Shown: positions 40,848 to 51,479, numbered from the stretch's first letter. The stretch is 64,000 nucleotides of DNA from Cladopsammia gracilis (GCA_022457155.1 JAJGOT010000114.1:761001-825000), one strand, 5' to 3'. The notes: generated by a model from the letters alone, not told the origin. Numbers and translations: made by a program.

Positions 40848-43800
40848 TCAACTCATATCATAGTCTTTAAACTTCTCTGGAGGCTTCTTAAGACGAACTG
40901 GTCTCTTAGGTACAGCAATCCTTGCTTTTCTACAATCCGTTTCAAGGTCTGTTGGGGCTGGTCTTGTTAAGACAGCATTTCTTCCCTTTCCGCCATCCGT
41001 CTCAAGGTTTGTAGAAGTCGGTCTTGAAAGAGTTTGACTATTCTCTTCAACTGGATGAGAAACAGTTTCACTAGGTGATGGTTCCTCATATCTTTTGACA
41101 TGAGCAGTATTCCTCTTTAACTGAACACCCTCAGGAGACTTGATAACAACACTGCTCCCATTTCTGCTAACAACGTCATATGGTTCTGGTGAAAATGGTG
41201 TCGACAACTTGTTTTGCCGCTCTTGCTTTAACAGGACTCTGTCACCTGGTACCAGATCTGAATACTCAGCATGCCTCTTTTTGTCTGCATATAGCTTGGC
41301 TTTTGCTTTCATTTCTCCATCTCTGTCTCGCACTTCGATTGCTACTCTATCTTCTCGGAATTCAGGTAGCTTGGTACGGATTTTCCTTCCAAACAGAAGT
41401 TCGGCAGGGGTCACTCCAGTGGTGGCGTGAGGAGTCGATCTGTATGCGATCAAGTATTTGCGAACTTCTTCCTTCCATTGTTTGCCCTCAGCTTGTGCGA
41501 TCCGCATCCTTTTCAAAAGAGATCTGTTCTGTCTTTCTACTTCCCCATTCGCTTGGGGCCATAACGGCGTGGTCTTCCTGTGTTCGATACCACAGTCTTC
41601 CAGATACTTTTCAAACTCATTTGAGACAAACTGTGGTCCATTGTCACTGGTTACTGATAATGGTAAACCATGAATCGTGAAGATTCTTTCCAGACTCTCA
41701 ATAATTTTCTCAGATGTTGTGGAGCGCATGATTTCAATGTCGTAATATCTGCTGTAGTAGTCAACTACGACCAACACCGAGTCACCTGACGGTAAAGGAC
41801 CTAACAAATCCAGGGCCAAGTCTTGCCATGGTCCTTGTGGAAAAAGGGTTGACTTGATTGGCTCAGGGTGGGCAGGACTGCTTACTAGCTGACATCCAAA
41901 ACACGTTTTGCAAAATCTTTCTGCCTCTTTGTCGATCCCGGGCCACCATACTTTTGATCGCAATCTTTGCTTCATACTAACAATACCGGGATGCCCTTCG
42001 TGTGCCAGTGTAAGGACTCTAGGTCTCAACTTGCTGGGAACTACAATTCTGGTACCACGGAGGATTAGCTTGCCAATCATAAAAAGTTCACCAGCTACAG
42101 ATATGTACTGCTTGAGCTGGTCACCCCTCCAGGTTCCGCTCCTCATACAGTGACGCAACTCAACGAATTCTTCATCTTCTGCTGATGCTTCTTCAATCTC
42201 GCGTGTCGTCATCGCGCAGGGAGTAGCAGTTACCGCTACAAATCTGACAAATTCATCTGATACTTTGTGCGCTGCTGAAGGGTCTGCTTGGCTTTCTGCT
42301 TGCAGCAAGCGTGATAGAGAATCTGCAATGTTCTGCTCTCCTGGTAAGTATTTTACTTTGAACTTGTAAGGTTGTAATCTCAGAATCCATCGCTCAATTC
42401 TTGCGCACGGCTTTGATCTGCTTGAGTATATTGTCTCCAATGGCTTGTGATCCGTGTACAGTTCAAATTCAATGCCATACAGGTACACATGGAAACGCTC
42501 GCACGCCCAAACAACGGCCAAAGCTTCTTTCTCGGTCTGAGAATACCTTTTTTCCACGTCACTTAGACTTTTGCTTGCATAGCTGATGACTCTCTTTCTT
42601 CCGTGTTGTTCTTGAATAAGTACCGCACCAAGACCTACTGGGCTCGCATCTGCTACGATTAGTGTCCTGGCATCTTTGTCAAAATAGCCAAGGGTTTCTG
42701 CACTTGCAAGTCTGCTTTTCAGCTCATTGAATGCTCTTCTCTGCTCATCTCCGAACTCAAAACACACGCCTTTCTTGGTCAATCTACGTAAGGGTTCAGC
42801 AACTGTCGCAAAATCTGGGATAAACCGTGCATTGTAGTTAGCTAGTCCCAGGAAGCTTCTGACTTCTGAGGCATTCTGCGGCTCTCTTGCATCAACAATT
42901 GCTTTCACTTTTTCTTCAGTTGGTCCAATGCCCTTGTCTGTTAACATAAGTCCCATAAACACTAGTCGGGTCATGTGAAACATGCACTTTTCAGCATTTA
43001 GTGTCAGGTTCTTCTCTTTCAGTTTCTCCAACACTCTCTTTAATCTCTTGTCATGCTCCTCGGTGGTTTTCCCATGCACAATTATGTCATCAGAGATGTT
43101 TGCAATGCCCTCACAGTCACTAAGTACTTGCTGAATAACATGTTGATAGACTTCTGGGGCTGAACTAATTCCAAACATGAGGCGTTTGTATTGAAACAGT
43201 CCACAATGAGTGATGAAGGTAGTAATGCCACGGAAATCTGGATGGAGTTCTAGCTGATGATAACCCCATTTTAAATCGAGCTTACTAAACACTGCGCTTT
43301 GGTTGAGGCTTTCAAGTACTTCATCCACGGTAGGTATGGGGTAGCGTTCTCTGATTATGGCTTCATTTGCTCTGCGCATGTCCACACATAGACGAATTTC
43401 ATCATTCTGTTTTGGTACCACCACTACCGGACTAACCCATGGTGTTGGGCCCTCTACTGGCTCGATGATATCCATATCTACAAGTTCCTCAACCTTCTTC
43501 TTCACCTTGTCACGGAGGCTGAATGGAGTGCGCCTAACTGGCTGAGCCACTGGGGGTACATCGGGATTCACATGTAACTTGACCTGGTAGTCTTTCAACT
43601 TGCCCACACCATTGAATACTTCTTTGTAATCAGACATGATCGCTTCTTTGGACTTAACCGTATAAACTGGAACACCTAACTTTAACACCCCTAGTTGCAA
43701 CGCGGTTTCTCTTCCAAGTAGTGCTTCTCCTTCACCATCAATGACAACAAATTCAGCTTGAACTTCATTCTCAGCTACTTTTGTCAATGCTGAAAACACA

Positions 43801-44894
43801 CCCAGAACTTTCAACGGCTCCTTGCTTCCATAGGCATAAAGCTTCTTGTCACACTTCTTGGATACACAGACAACCTTCTGCTGCTTCAGCTCACTCCATA
43901 AGCCTTTGTCCACAATGTTAGTGCTTGCCCCTGAATCAATCACCATTTTCACACTGCATCCACCCACAATTACCTCCACTTTTTCAGGCTGCGATGCTGA
44001 TTTAACAGTGAATGCATACTCATCTTCCTCGTCATCATCTCCTCCCTGCATGTATCTCACCTTCTTCTCTTTTGGCTTCTTATCATTTCTAAGTTTGCCA
44101 GGCTTTGTTTTGCATTGCGAAGCAAAATGATCAGCACCACCACATGTCTTGCAAGTTTTTCCTTTAGCAGGGCATTCAGGGTCTCGTCCAAAATGTCCTG
44201 TGTAGCCACATCTATAACATGTTTTGTTTCCAGGCTCACTCGATGTCTTCTTTCCTTTATGATGATGATGCTTGTTTTGGCCCGAGTCACGAATGCGATT
44301 CACATTAATATTTTTACTCTTCATACTCTCCAGTTGAGCTTGCACAGCTTCATATGATGCTGCAGTCTTGAGTAGAACATCTAGGGTTAGTGTGTCACCT
44401 TTTTCTAGCAATTTCCGTCTTAAATCGTGAGATGTACACCGCTGAACAACTTGATCTCGAATTTGATTATCTGCCTGATCACCATAATCGCAATCTTTCA
44501 CAACCTGTCGTAACCTTGTCACAAACTGAGCCACCGTTTCATCCTCTCGCTGTTCCATACTTCGGAAAACATGATTTTGGTATGTGGAATTTACCTTCGG
44601 AATGAAATACTCGTTCAACGCATTCACGGCTTTCTCATACTCGGCACCTGTGCCCGTGTCAGCCAAAGTTTCGAAGATTTCTTGAACGTGTTCCCCGGCA
44701 CAATGTAGAAGTAGTGCTCTTCTTTGTACTTTATTATCAGCTTTGTCTGCTTGGATGATGAGGCCTTTACTATCAGCATATAACGAAAAACTTTTAAGCC
44801 ATCGCTGCCATCGCCTGCCAATGCTTGACGGTTCGCCATTCGGGTCGAACGGTTTTACACTTGTTAGTAGATCATCCACCTTGATTGAGGCCAT
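40848..44894 (-). CDS. Ty3/gypsy Gag-Pol polyprotein, 1348 residues, uninterrupted
   Basis: Single frame starting 42 bp inside the 5' LTR (MASIKVDDLL). Residues 1-200 are Gag capsid-like. Two zinc knuckles follow, C226-C229-H234-C241 (CX2CX4HX6C, wider than usual) and C248-C251-H256-C261. Protease DSGA is at 320-323. RT has FSKLDLKWGYHQ around D540 and NISDD (catalytic D602-D603) in place of the common YxDD. RNase H has VADAS (D749), E790 and TDHKPL (D815). Integrase zinc binding uses H965/H968 and C998/C1001, and the catalytic triad is D1029, D1084 and E1120, the last two with the exact 35-residue spacing. The C-terminal part is basic and ends KFKDYDMS. Gag and Pol are fused with no frameshift. 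It resembles K02A2.6-like gypsy polyproteins. No break is seen. Confidence 0.95.
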   Translation of the reverse strand: MASIKVDDLLTSVKPFDPNGEPSSIGRRWQRWLKSFSLYADSKGLIIQADKADNKVQRRALLLHCAGEHVQEIFETLADTGTGAEYEKAVNALNEYFIPKVNSTYQNHVFRSMEQREDETVAQFVTRLRQVVKDCDYGDQADNQIRDQVVQRCTSHDLRRKLLEKGDTLTLDVLLKTAASYEAVQAQLESMKSKNINVNRIRDSGQNKHHHHKGKKTSSEPGNKTCYRCGYTGHFGRDPECPAKGKTCKTCGGADHFASQCKTKPGKLRNDKKPKEKKVRYMQGGDDDEEDEYAFTVKSASQPEKVEVIVGGCSVKMVIDSGASTNIVDKGLWSELKQQKVVCVSKKCDKKLYAYGSKEPLKVLGVFSALTKVAENEVQAEFVVIDGEGEALLGRETALQLGVLKLGVPVYTVKSKEAIMSDYKEVFNGVGKLKDYQVKLHVNPDVPPVAQPVRRTPFSLRDKVKKKVEELVDMDIIEPVEGPTPWVSPVVVVPKQNDEIRLCVDMRRANEAIIRERYPIPTVDEVLESLNQSAVFSKLDLKWGYHQLELHPDFRGITTFITHCGLFQYKRLMFGISSAPEVYQHVIQQVLSDCEGIANISDDIIVHGKTTEEHDKRLKRVLEKLKEKNLTLNAEKCMFHMTRLVFMGLMLTDKGIGPTEEKVKAIVDAREPQNASEVRSFLGLANYNARFIPDFATVAEPLRRLTKKGVCFEFGDEQRRAFNELKSRLASAETLGYFDKDARTLIVADASPVGLGAVLIQEQHGRKRVISYASKSLSDVEKRYSQTEKEALAVVWACERFHVYLYGIEFELYTDHKPLETIYSSRSKPCARIERWILRLQPYKFKVKYLPGEQNIADSLSRLLQAESQADPSAAHKVSDEFVRFVAVTATPCAMTTREIEEASAEDEEFVELRHCMRSGTWRGDQLKQYISVAGELFMIGKLILRGTRIVVPSKLRPRVLTLAHEGHPGIVSMKQRLRSKVWWPGIDKEAERFCKTCFGCQLVSSPAHPEPIKSTLFPQGPWQDLALDLLGPLPSGDSVLVVVDYYSRYYDIEIMRSTTSEKIIESLERIFTIHGLPLSVTSDNGPQFVSNEFEKYLEDCGIEHRKTTPLWPQANGEVERQNRSLLKRMRIAQAEGKQWKEEVRKYLIAYRSTPHATTGVTPAELLFGRKIRTKLPEFREDRVAIEVRDRDGEMKAKAKLYADKKRHAEYSDLVPGDRVLLKQERQNKLSTPFSPEPYDVVSRNGSSVVIKSPEGVQLKRNTAHVKRYEEPSPSETVSHPVEENSQTLSRPTSTNLETDGGKGRNAVLTRPAPTDLETDCRKARIAVPKRPVRLKKPPEKFKDYDMS

Positions 44895-44936
44895 ATTTCA
44901 ACTGTGTTGACCTAAAAGAATATCCTCGTCGCCAGA
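44895..44936 (-). other. Leader and primer-binding site of the Ty3/gypsy element
   Basis: The 42 bp between the 5' LTR and the start codon begin TCTGGCGACGAGGATATTC. The TGG-led stretch next to the LTR is the expected tRNA primer site; I cannot name the tRNA with certainty. The leader is very short. Confidence 0.6.
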
Positions 44937-45092
44937 TGTCGTGTCCTTATCGCGTATTGAAACCGATGCAAATGGATTATTAGTCATAACACAAACAACT
45001 CCGAATCTAATCCGCCATGCTTTTAATAATCAATCCCAAGAACCTGTGCACGCCTAGATACATCATGTAAGCTATACTGAAAGTACACTACA
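44937..45092 (-). repeat. 5' LTR of the Ty3/gypsy element
   Basis: 156 bp, the same length as the 3' LTR with two mismatches seen. It is followed on the plus strand by the target copy GTCAT (45093-45097) and the resumed satellite. Confidence 0.92.
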
Positions 45093-48000
45093 GTCATACC
45101 AAGTCTGTTATGGTGTTCTTTAGTCAAGTCTATGGTGTTGTTATTCTGTATCAAGTATATTCTTGGTTTGCACATGACGTCATACCAAGTCTGTTATGGT
45201 GTTCTTTAGTCAAGTCTATCATGTTATTGTTCTGTATCAAGTATATTCTTGGTTTACACATGACGTCATACCTAGTCTGTTGTGGTGTTCTTTAGTCAAG
45301 TCTATCGTTTTGTTGTTCTGTATCAAGTATATTCTTGGTTTGCACATGACGTCATACCAAGTCTGTTATGGTGTTCTGTAGTCAAGTCTATCGTGTTGTT
45401 GTTCTGTATCAAGTACATTCTTGGTTTGCACATGACGTCATACCAAGTCTGTTATGGTGTTCTTTAGTCAAGTTTATCGTGTTGTTGTTCTGTATCAAGT
45501 ATATTCTTGGTTTGCACATGACGTCATACCAAGTCTGTTATGGTGTTCTTTAGTCAAGTTTATCGTGTTGTTGTTCTGTATCAAGTATATTCTTGGTTTG
45601 CACATGACGTCATACCAAGTCTGTTATGGTGTTCTTTAGTCGAGTCTATCGTGTTGTTGTTCTGTATCAAGTATATTCTTGGTTTGCACATGACGTCATA
45701 CCAAGTCTGTTATGGTGTTCTTTAGTCAAGTTTATCGTGTTGTGGTTCTGTATCAAGTATAAAATTATTCTTGGTTTGCACATGATGTCATACCAAGTCT
45801 GTTATGGTGTTTTTTAGTCAAGTTTATCGTGTTGTTGTTCTGTATCAAGTATATTCTTGGTTTGCACATGACGTCATACCAAGTCTGTTGTGATGTTCTT
45901 TAGTCAAGTCTATGGTGTTGTTGTTCTGTATCAAGTATATTCTTGGTTTGCACATGACGTCATACCAAGTCTGTTATGGTGTTCTTTAGTCAAGTCTATC
46001 ATGTTATTGTTCTGTATCAAGTATATTCTTGGTTTACACATGACGTCATACCTAGTCTGTTGTGGTGTTCTTTAGTCAAGTCTATCGTTTTGTTGTTCTG
46101 TATCAAGTATATTCTTGGTTTGCACATGACGTCATACCAAGTCTGTTATGGTGTTCTGTAGTCAAGTCTATCGTGTTGTTGTTCTGTATCAAGTACATTC
46201 TTGGTTTGCACATGACGTCATACCAAGTCTGTTATGGTGTTCTTTAGTCAAGTTTATCGTGTTGTTGTTCTGTATCAAGTATATTCTTGGTTTGCACATG
46301 ACGTCATACCAAGTCTGTTATGGTGTTCTTTAGTCAAGTTTATCGTGTTGTTGTTCTGTATCAAGTATATTCTTGGTTTGCACATGACGTCATACCAAGT
46401 CTGTTATGGTGTTCTTTAGTCGAGTCTATCGTGTTGTTGTTCTGTATCAAGTATATTCTTGGTTTGCACATGACGTCATACCAAGTCTGTTATGGTGTTC
46501 TTTAGTCAAGTTTATCGTGTTGTGGTTCTGTATCAAGTATAAAATTATTCTTGGTTTGCACATGATGTCATACCAAGTCTGTTATGGTGTTTTTTAGTCA
46601 AGTTTATCGTGTTGTTGTTCTGTATCAAGTATATTCTTGGTTTGCACATGACGTCATACCAAGTCTGTTGTGATGTTCTTTAGTCAAGTCTATGGTGTTG
46701 TTGTTCTGTATCAAGTATATTCTTGGTTTACGCATGACGTCATACCAAGTCTGTTGTGATGTTCTTTTGTCAAGTCTATCGTGTTGTTGTTCTGTATCAA
46801 TTATATTCTTGGTTTGCACATGACATCATACCAATTAAGTCTGTTATGGTGTTCTTTAGTCAAGTCTATCGTGTTGTGGTTCTGTATCAAGTATAAAATT
46901 ATTCTTGGTTTGCACATGATGTCATACCAAGTCTGTTATGGTGTTCTTTAGTCAAGTTTATCGTGTTGTTGTTCTGTATCAAGTATATTCTTGGTTTGCA
47001 CATGACGTCATACCAAGTCTGTTATGGTGTTCTTTAGTCAAGTTTATCGTGTTGTTTCTTCTGTATCAAGTATATTCTTGGTTTACACATGACGTCATAC
47101 CAAGTCTGTTGTGATGTTCTTTGGTCAAGTCTATCGTGTTGTTGTTCTGTATCAATTATATTCTTGGTTTGCACATGACGTCATACCAAGTCTGTTATGG
47201 TGTTCTTTAGTCAAGTCTATGGTGTTGTTATTCTGTATCAAGTATATTCTTGGTTTGCACATGACGTCATACCAAGTCTGTTGTGATGTTCTTTGGTCAA
47301 GTCTATCGTGCTGTTGTTCTGTATCAAGTATATTCTTGGTTTGCACATGACGTCATACCAAGTTTGTTATGGTGTTCTTTAGTCAAGTCTATCAGTATCA
47401 AGTATTATTCTTGGTTTGCACATGACGTCATACCAAGTCTGTTATGGTGTTCTTTAGTCAAGTCTATGGTGTTGTTATTCTGTATCAAGTATATTCTTGG
47501 TTTGCACATGACGTCATACCAAGTCTGTTATGGTGTTCTTTAGTCAAGTCTATCATGTTATTGTTCTGTATCAAGTATATTCTTGGTTTGCACATGACGT
47601 CATACCTAGTCTGTTATGGTGTTCTTTAGTCAAGTCTATCGTGTTGTTGTTCTGTATCAAGTATATTCTTGGTTTGCACATGACGTCATACCAAGTCTGT
47701 TATGGTGTTCTTTACTCAAGTCTATCGTGTTGTTGTTCTGTATCAAGTATATTCTTGGTTTGCACATGACGTCATACCAAGTCTGTTATGGTGTTCTTTA
47801 GTCAAGTCTATGGTGTTGTTATTCTGTATCAAGTATATTCTTGGTTTGCACATGACGTCATACCAAGTCTGTTATGGTGTTCTTTAGTCAAGTCTATCAT
47901 GTTATTGTTCTGTATCAAGTATATTCTTGGTTTACACATGACGTCATACCTAGTCTGTTGTGGTGTTCTTTAGTCAAGTCTATCGTTTTGTTGTTCTGTA

Positions 48001-48875
48001 TCAAGTATATTCTTGGTTTACACATGACGTCATACCAAGTCAGTTGTGATGTTCTTTGGTCAAGTCTATCGTGTTGTTGTTCTGTATCAAGTATATTCTT
48101 GGTTTGCACATGACGTCATACCAAGTTTGTTATGGTGTTCTTTAGTCAAGTCTATCAGTATCAAGTATTATTCTTGGTTTGCACATGACGTCATACCAAG
48201 TCTGTTATGGTGTTCTGTGTCAAGTCTATCGTGTTGTTGTTCTGTATCAAGTATATTCTTGGTTTGCACATGACGTCATACCAAGTCTGTTATGGTGTTC
48301 TGTAGTCAAGTCTATCGTGTTGTTGTTCTGTATCAACTTGAAGTATATTATTGGTTTGCACATGGCGTCATACCAAGTCTGTTGTGGTGTTCTTTAGTCA
48401 AGTCTATCGTGTTCAGTGTTGTTCTGTTTCAAGTATATTCTTGGTTTGCACATGACGTACCAAGTCTGTTATGGTGTTCTCTTTAGTCGAGTCTATCGTG
48501 TTGTTGTTCTGTATCAAGTATATTATTGGTTTGCACATGGCGTCATACCAAGTCTGTTGTGGTGTTCTTCAGTCAAGTCTATCATGTTGTTCTGTATCAA
48601 GTATATTCTTGGTTTATACATGACGTCATACCAAGTCTGTTGTGATGTTCTTTAGTCAAGTCTATCGTGTTGTTGTTCGGTATCAAGTATATTCTTGGTT
48701 TACACATGACGTCATTCCAAGTCTGTTATGGTGTTCTTTAGTCAGGCAAGTCTATCGTGTTGTTGTTCTGTATCAAGTATATTCTTGGTTTGCACATGAC
48801 GTCATACCAAGTCTGATGTGGTGTTCTTTAGTCAAGTCTATCATGTTGTTTGTACCAAGTCTATTCCTGCTTTGA
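45093..48875. repeat. 86-bp satellite array, block 3 (about 44 units)
   Basis: It resumes exactly at the target copy after the gypsy element. A higher-order unit of about 780 bp (nine units, one with a 6-bp insertion) at about 45110-45889 is repeated almost identically at 45890-46669. The following part to about 47430 parallels the end of block 2. Units degenerate toward 48875, where several carry small indels or lack part of the core. Confidence 0.92.
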
Positions 48876-49120
48876 ATATGACGCCTTAAAAATTCTAAAA
48901 TCTATACAATACATCCTACAAAGCTGTTTCTAACATGGTATGTGAATATCTTACCAGTATTACCATATTCTTGGTTTGTACATGACGTCATAAGAAAAGT
49001 CAAAATCATAACTATACAAAGCTGTTTGAGCGATGAGAGGCGGCTGTATTCACAGGCTATTTCTAACATGGTATGTGGATACCAGTGTTACAATCTTTCA
49101 CAAAAGTTTTAGATTTTGAC
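48876..49120. repeat. Edge of satellite and isolated satellite remnant
   Basis: ATATTCTTGGTTTGTACATG followed by ACGTCATAAG (about 48966-48995) is an isolated piece of the unit. Around it, CAAAGCTGTTTCTAACATGG and TTTCTAACATGGTATGTGGA form a diverged direct repeat. Confidence 0.55.
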
Positions 49121-49527
49121 GATGTTTTGCTTCCGATTTGTAAAGGTTACAAATGTGTCACGCTTTTCGTCACGCTATTTCAGATAAGCCGGCGTGAAAA
49201 TAAACAAAAAGGAACCAGTTGAAAGGTATTTTTGCATTATCGATGGTTAAATAAGCTGATTTAATAGAACTTATGGTGAATCCAATATTTTGTGATAAGA
49301 TTTTTGGTGTACTGAAGTAGTACACCAAGATCAAGATGGACGCTCCATACATTTTTTTACAAAACATGTCAAATGCTTGTTTGCTTATAACTCCTTATTA
49401 ATGAAAAGCTCTTGCACTCTTTGAAATCTGTTTTAATGCTTTCGAATTTTGATATGATGTAAGCGCAAACCAAGACGCAGGCTTGTTCTGGCATTTGTAC
49501 TGAAACATTATTGTATTTGGTCAAAAT

Positions 49528-49857
49528 TAAGGTGGCTCCCAACAGTTTCCAGCACTTTCCAAGACTTAGATTTTGATGGGTCATTAAAACCACTCTTTAT
49601 CAGTTGATGCTGCAATCATGGTATCAAACGAATGCCCAATGAATGGCGAACACGTTATCATTTTTGTGACACAATAATTATGTTACCACAGCAACAGTAT
49701 AATGTGCTGAAAACACCCTTAATTTTAGCTTTAAGTGTTAATAACTCAAAAATGACTCGGTGAACCCCATTTTTATTGTCGAATTTTGATCAGCAGGATA
49801 AGATACAACTTTTGACAAAGTTTTAAAAAATTATGTACATGGGGTTCAGAGCCACCT
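49528..49857. mobile_element. GGTGGCTCTGAACC TIR element (copy 2, inverted)
   Basis: It starts ATTAAGGTGGCTCCCAACAG and ends GGGGTTCAGAGCCACCTTAA. The full length is the reverse complement of copy 1 (35278-35598). It stands 15 bp from copy 3, which has the opposite orientation. Confidence 0.8.
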
Positions 49858-49872
49858 TAAATTTTCGAAAAG

Positions 49873-50189
49873 TTAAGGTGGCTCTGAACCACATGTACAG
49901 AATTTTTTTTAAACTTTGCTGATCAAAATTCGACAATAAAAATGGGGTTCACCGAGTCATGTTTGAGTTATTTACACCTGAACCTAAAATTAAGGGTGTT
50001 TTCAGCACGTTATACTGTTGCTATAGTAACATATTGTGTCACAAAAATGATACCAACGTGTTCACCAATAATTGGGCATTCGTTTGATATCATGAGTGTA
50101 GCATCAACTGATAAAGAGTGGTTATAATGACCCATCAAAATCTGTCTAAGTATTAGAAAGTGTTGGAAGATGTTGGGAACCACCTTAAA
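49873..50189. mobile_element. GGTGGCTCTGAACC TIR element (copy 3)
   Basis: It starts GTTAAGGTGGCTCTGAACCA and ends GTTGGGAACCACCTTAA. With copy 2 it makes a head-to-head palindrome of about 660 bp. Confidence 0.8.
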
Positions 50190-51479
50190 TTCACAACAGA
50201 AAAGTCGCCTTCATTCTTTGCAGACAACTGAACTTTAAACTGAAAACAAACAAAATAACGTTCCATTTTTACCGTCAAATGTTAAAAACAAGAGACAAAA
50301 ATTCAAATTAAAAACACTGCAAAACTCTTCACTATGAAAACTAACGAATGACTTCCCTGTTAAATGGTACAAGTGTATCTCGACTTCATCATTCACTGGA
50401 AACTGATAAGCAGCCAAAAATTACAGCAAAACAAACAAATGGCTTTGTAGTTTAACTAAGTGGGAAATCGACTTCACAAAGAATTATTTTAAGAATTAAT
50501 TAAAATTACTAACTAAAAATGATACATTTTTTCCAATATTTACTCTCTCTTTCAATGTCCTTGTTGATATGCTATATCTTACTACAGTCAAACGGACAAA
50601 CAATGAAAAATTTTGACAATAAATGAACTGCTTTAACTGTAACATCATCCCGAAAGGCCAGACAATTAATTTACCTAATCTCTCATTTCAGGCAATTAAT
50701 ATTTCAAAGCAACATCTCTTCAAACATCTGAAAATTGCAGCAAGTATAAGTTACTAATATCAGAGGAACTAATTAAAATGAAAAAGTTATAACAGTGGCT
50801 CTCTCTCTTCATCGCTTGTTAAATCTGCTGAAAACGCTAAGCAAGCAAAATTTGATAGAAAAGGACGACAAAATTAACACACTTGATACTGAACACACGC
50901 AATGTAACCTACCCTTAAATTTTTACCAAAAATTCGTTTTGATTACTGTAACTTGTAATCCCCAACGTGACAAATAAATCGAAAAAATGACCTACTACTT
51001 CATGACCGAAGAGACATTTTTACTAAGACACACAAAATGGTTCATGATATTCACTGACTCGAGATATCCCTTATTGAAAAATAGAACCCCTGTTGAAGCC
51101 ACAAAGATGTAATAATTGACCACAAATGCAATAAAGCCCTCAAATGTAATAAGGATTGACCACAAATGTAATAAGCTCTTCTCTGATTCGCCTTAAGGAA
51201 ATTATTAATTCCCCAAAATGGCATATGGCGTGGCTTAAACTTAATCCAGCACCGTTTGGCTGGTTTGAGAAAATCGGTATTGCCAGGCGCACTTGACAAG
51301 CTCATACCCGTCTTAACGCTCACTGCCTCAGACTAGTACTGTACGTTGTTTGAACCAAACGTTTATATTAGGAATACTATGTTTACTGTTGAAATTGTTA
51401 GTTAAAGCTTCTGATTGCATGCATTACCGTCTGTGGGACTCGTATCATTTGTGCGCATGCTTTTACCGAAAGGAGGGCT
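50190..51479. other. Intergenic, no recognised feature
   Basis: AT-rich. A short ATAATTGACCACAAATG-like direct repeat lies at about 51110-51170. No gene seen. Confidence 0.45.

Larger units (their letters stand above)
40511..45092 (-). mobile_element. Ty3/gypsy LTR retrotransposon, apparently intact, inside the satellite
   Basis: 4582 bp on the minus strand. Two 156-bp LTRs (44937-45092 as 5', 40511-40666 as 3') differ at two positions that I can see. The target duplication GTCAT lies at 40506-40510 and 45093-45097. One continuous Gag-Pol frame (44894-40848) carries all expected domains in the order protease, RT, RNase H, integrase, which defines Ty3/gypsy. The purine tract AAAAAAAGGAGGGA directly precedes the 3' LTR. 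Near-identical LTRs, an open frame and the duplication indicate recent insertion. Confidence 0.95.

Noticed and set aside
41140..44605. Plus-strand open frames such as 41180-41680
   Set aside because: They are antisense shadows of the intact gypsy Gag-Pol frame.
37554..48875. Dozens of overlapping open frames of about 61-89 codons (MVFFSQVYRVVVLYQVYSWF and similar), and their antisense counterparts
   Set aside because: They arise from the 86-bp satellite: stops are rare in the unit and 86 is not divisible by 3, so all frames are tiled. Identical peptides repeat every 86 bp and there is no gene structure.
37673..48875. Regularly spaced repeats resembling a CRISPR array
   Set aside because: Units are contiguous 86-bp copies without unique spacers, the DNA is eukaryotic, and there are no cas genes.
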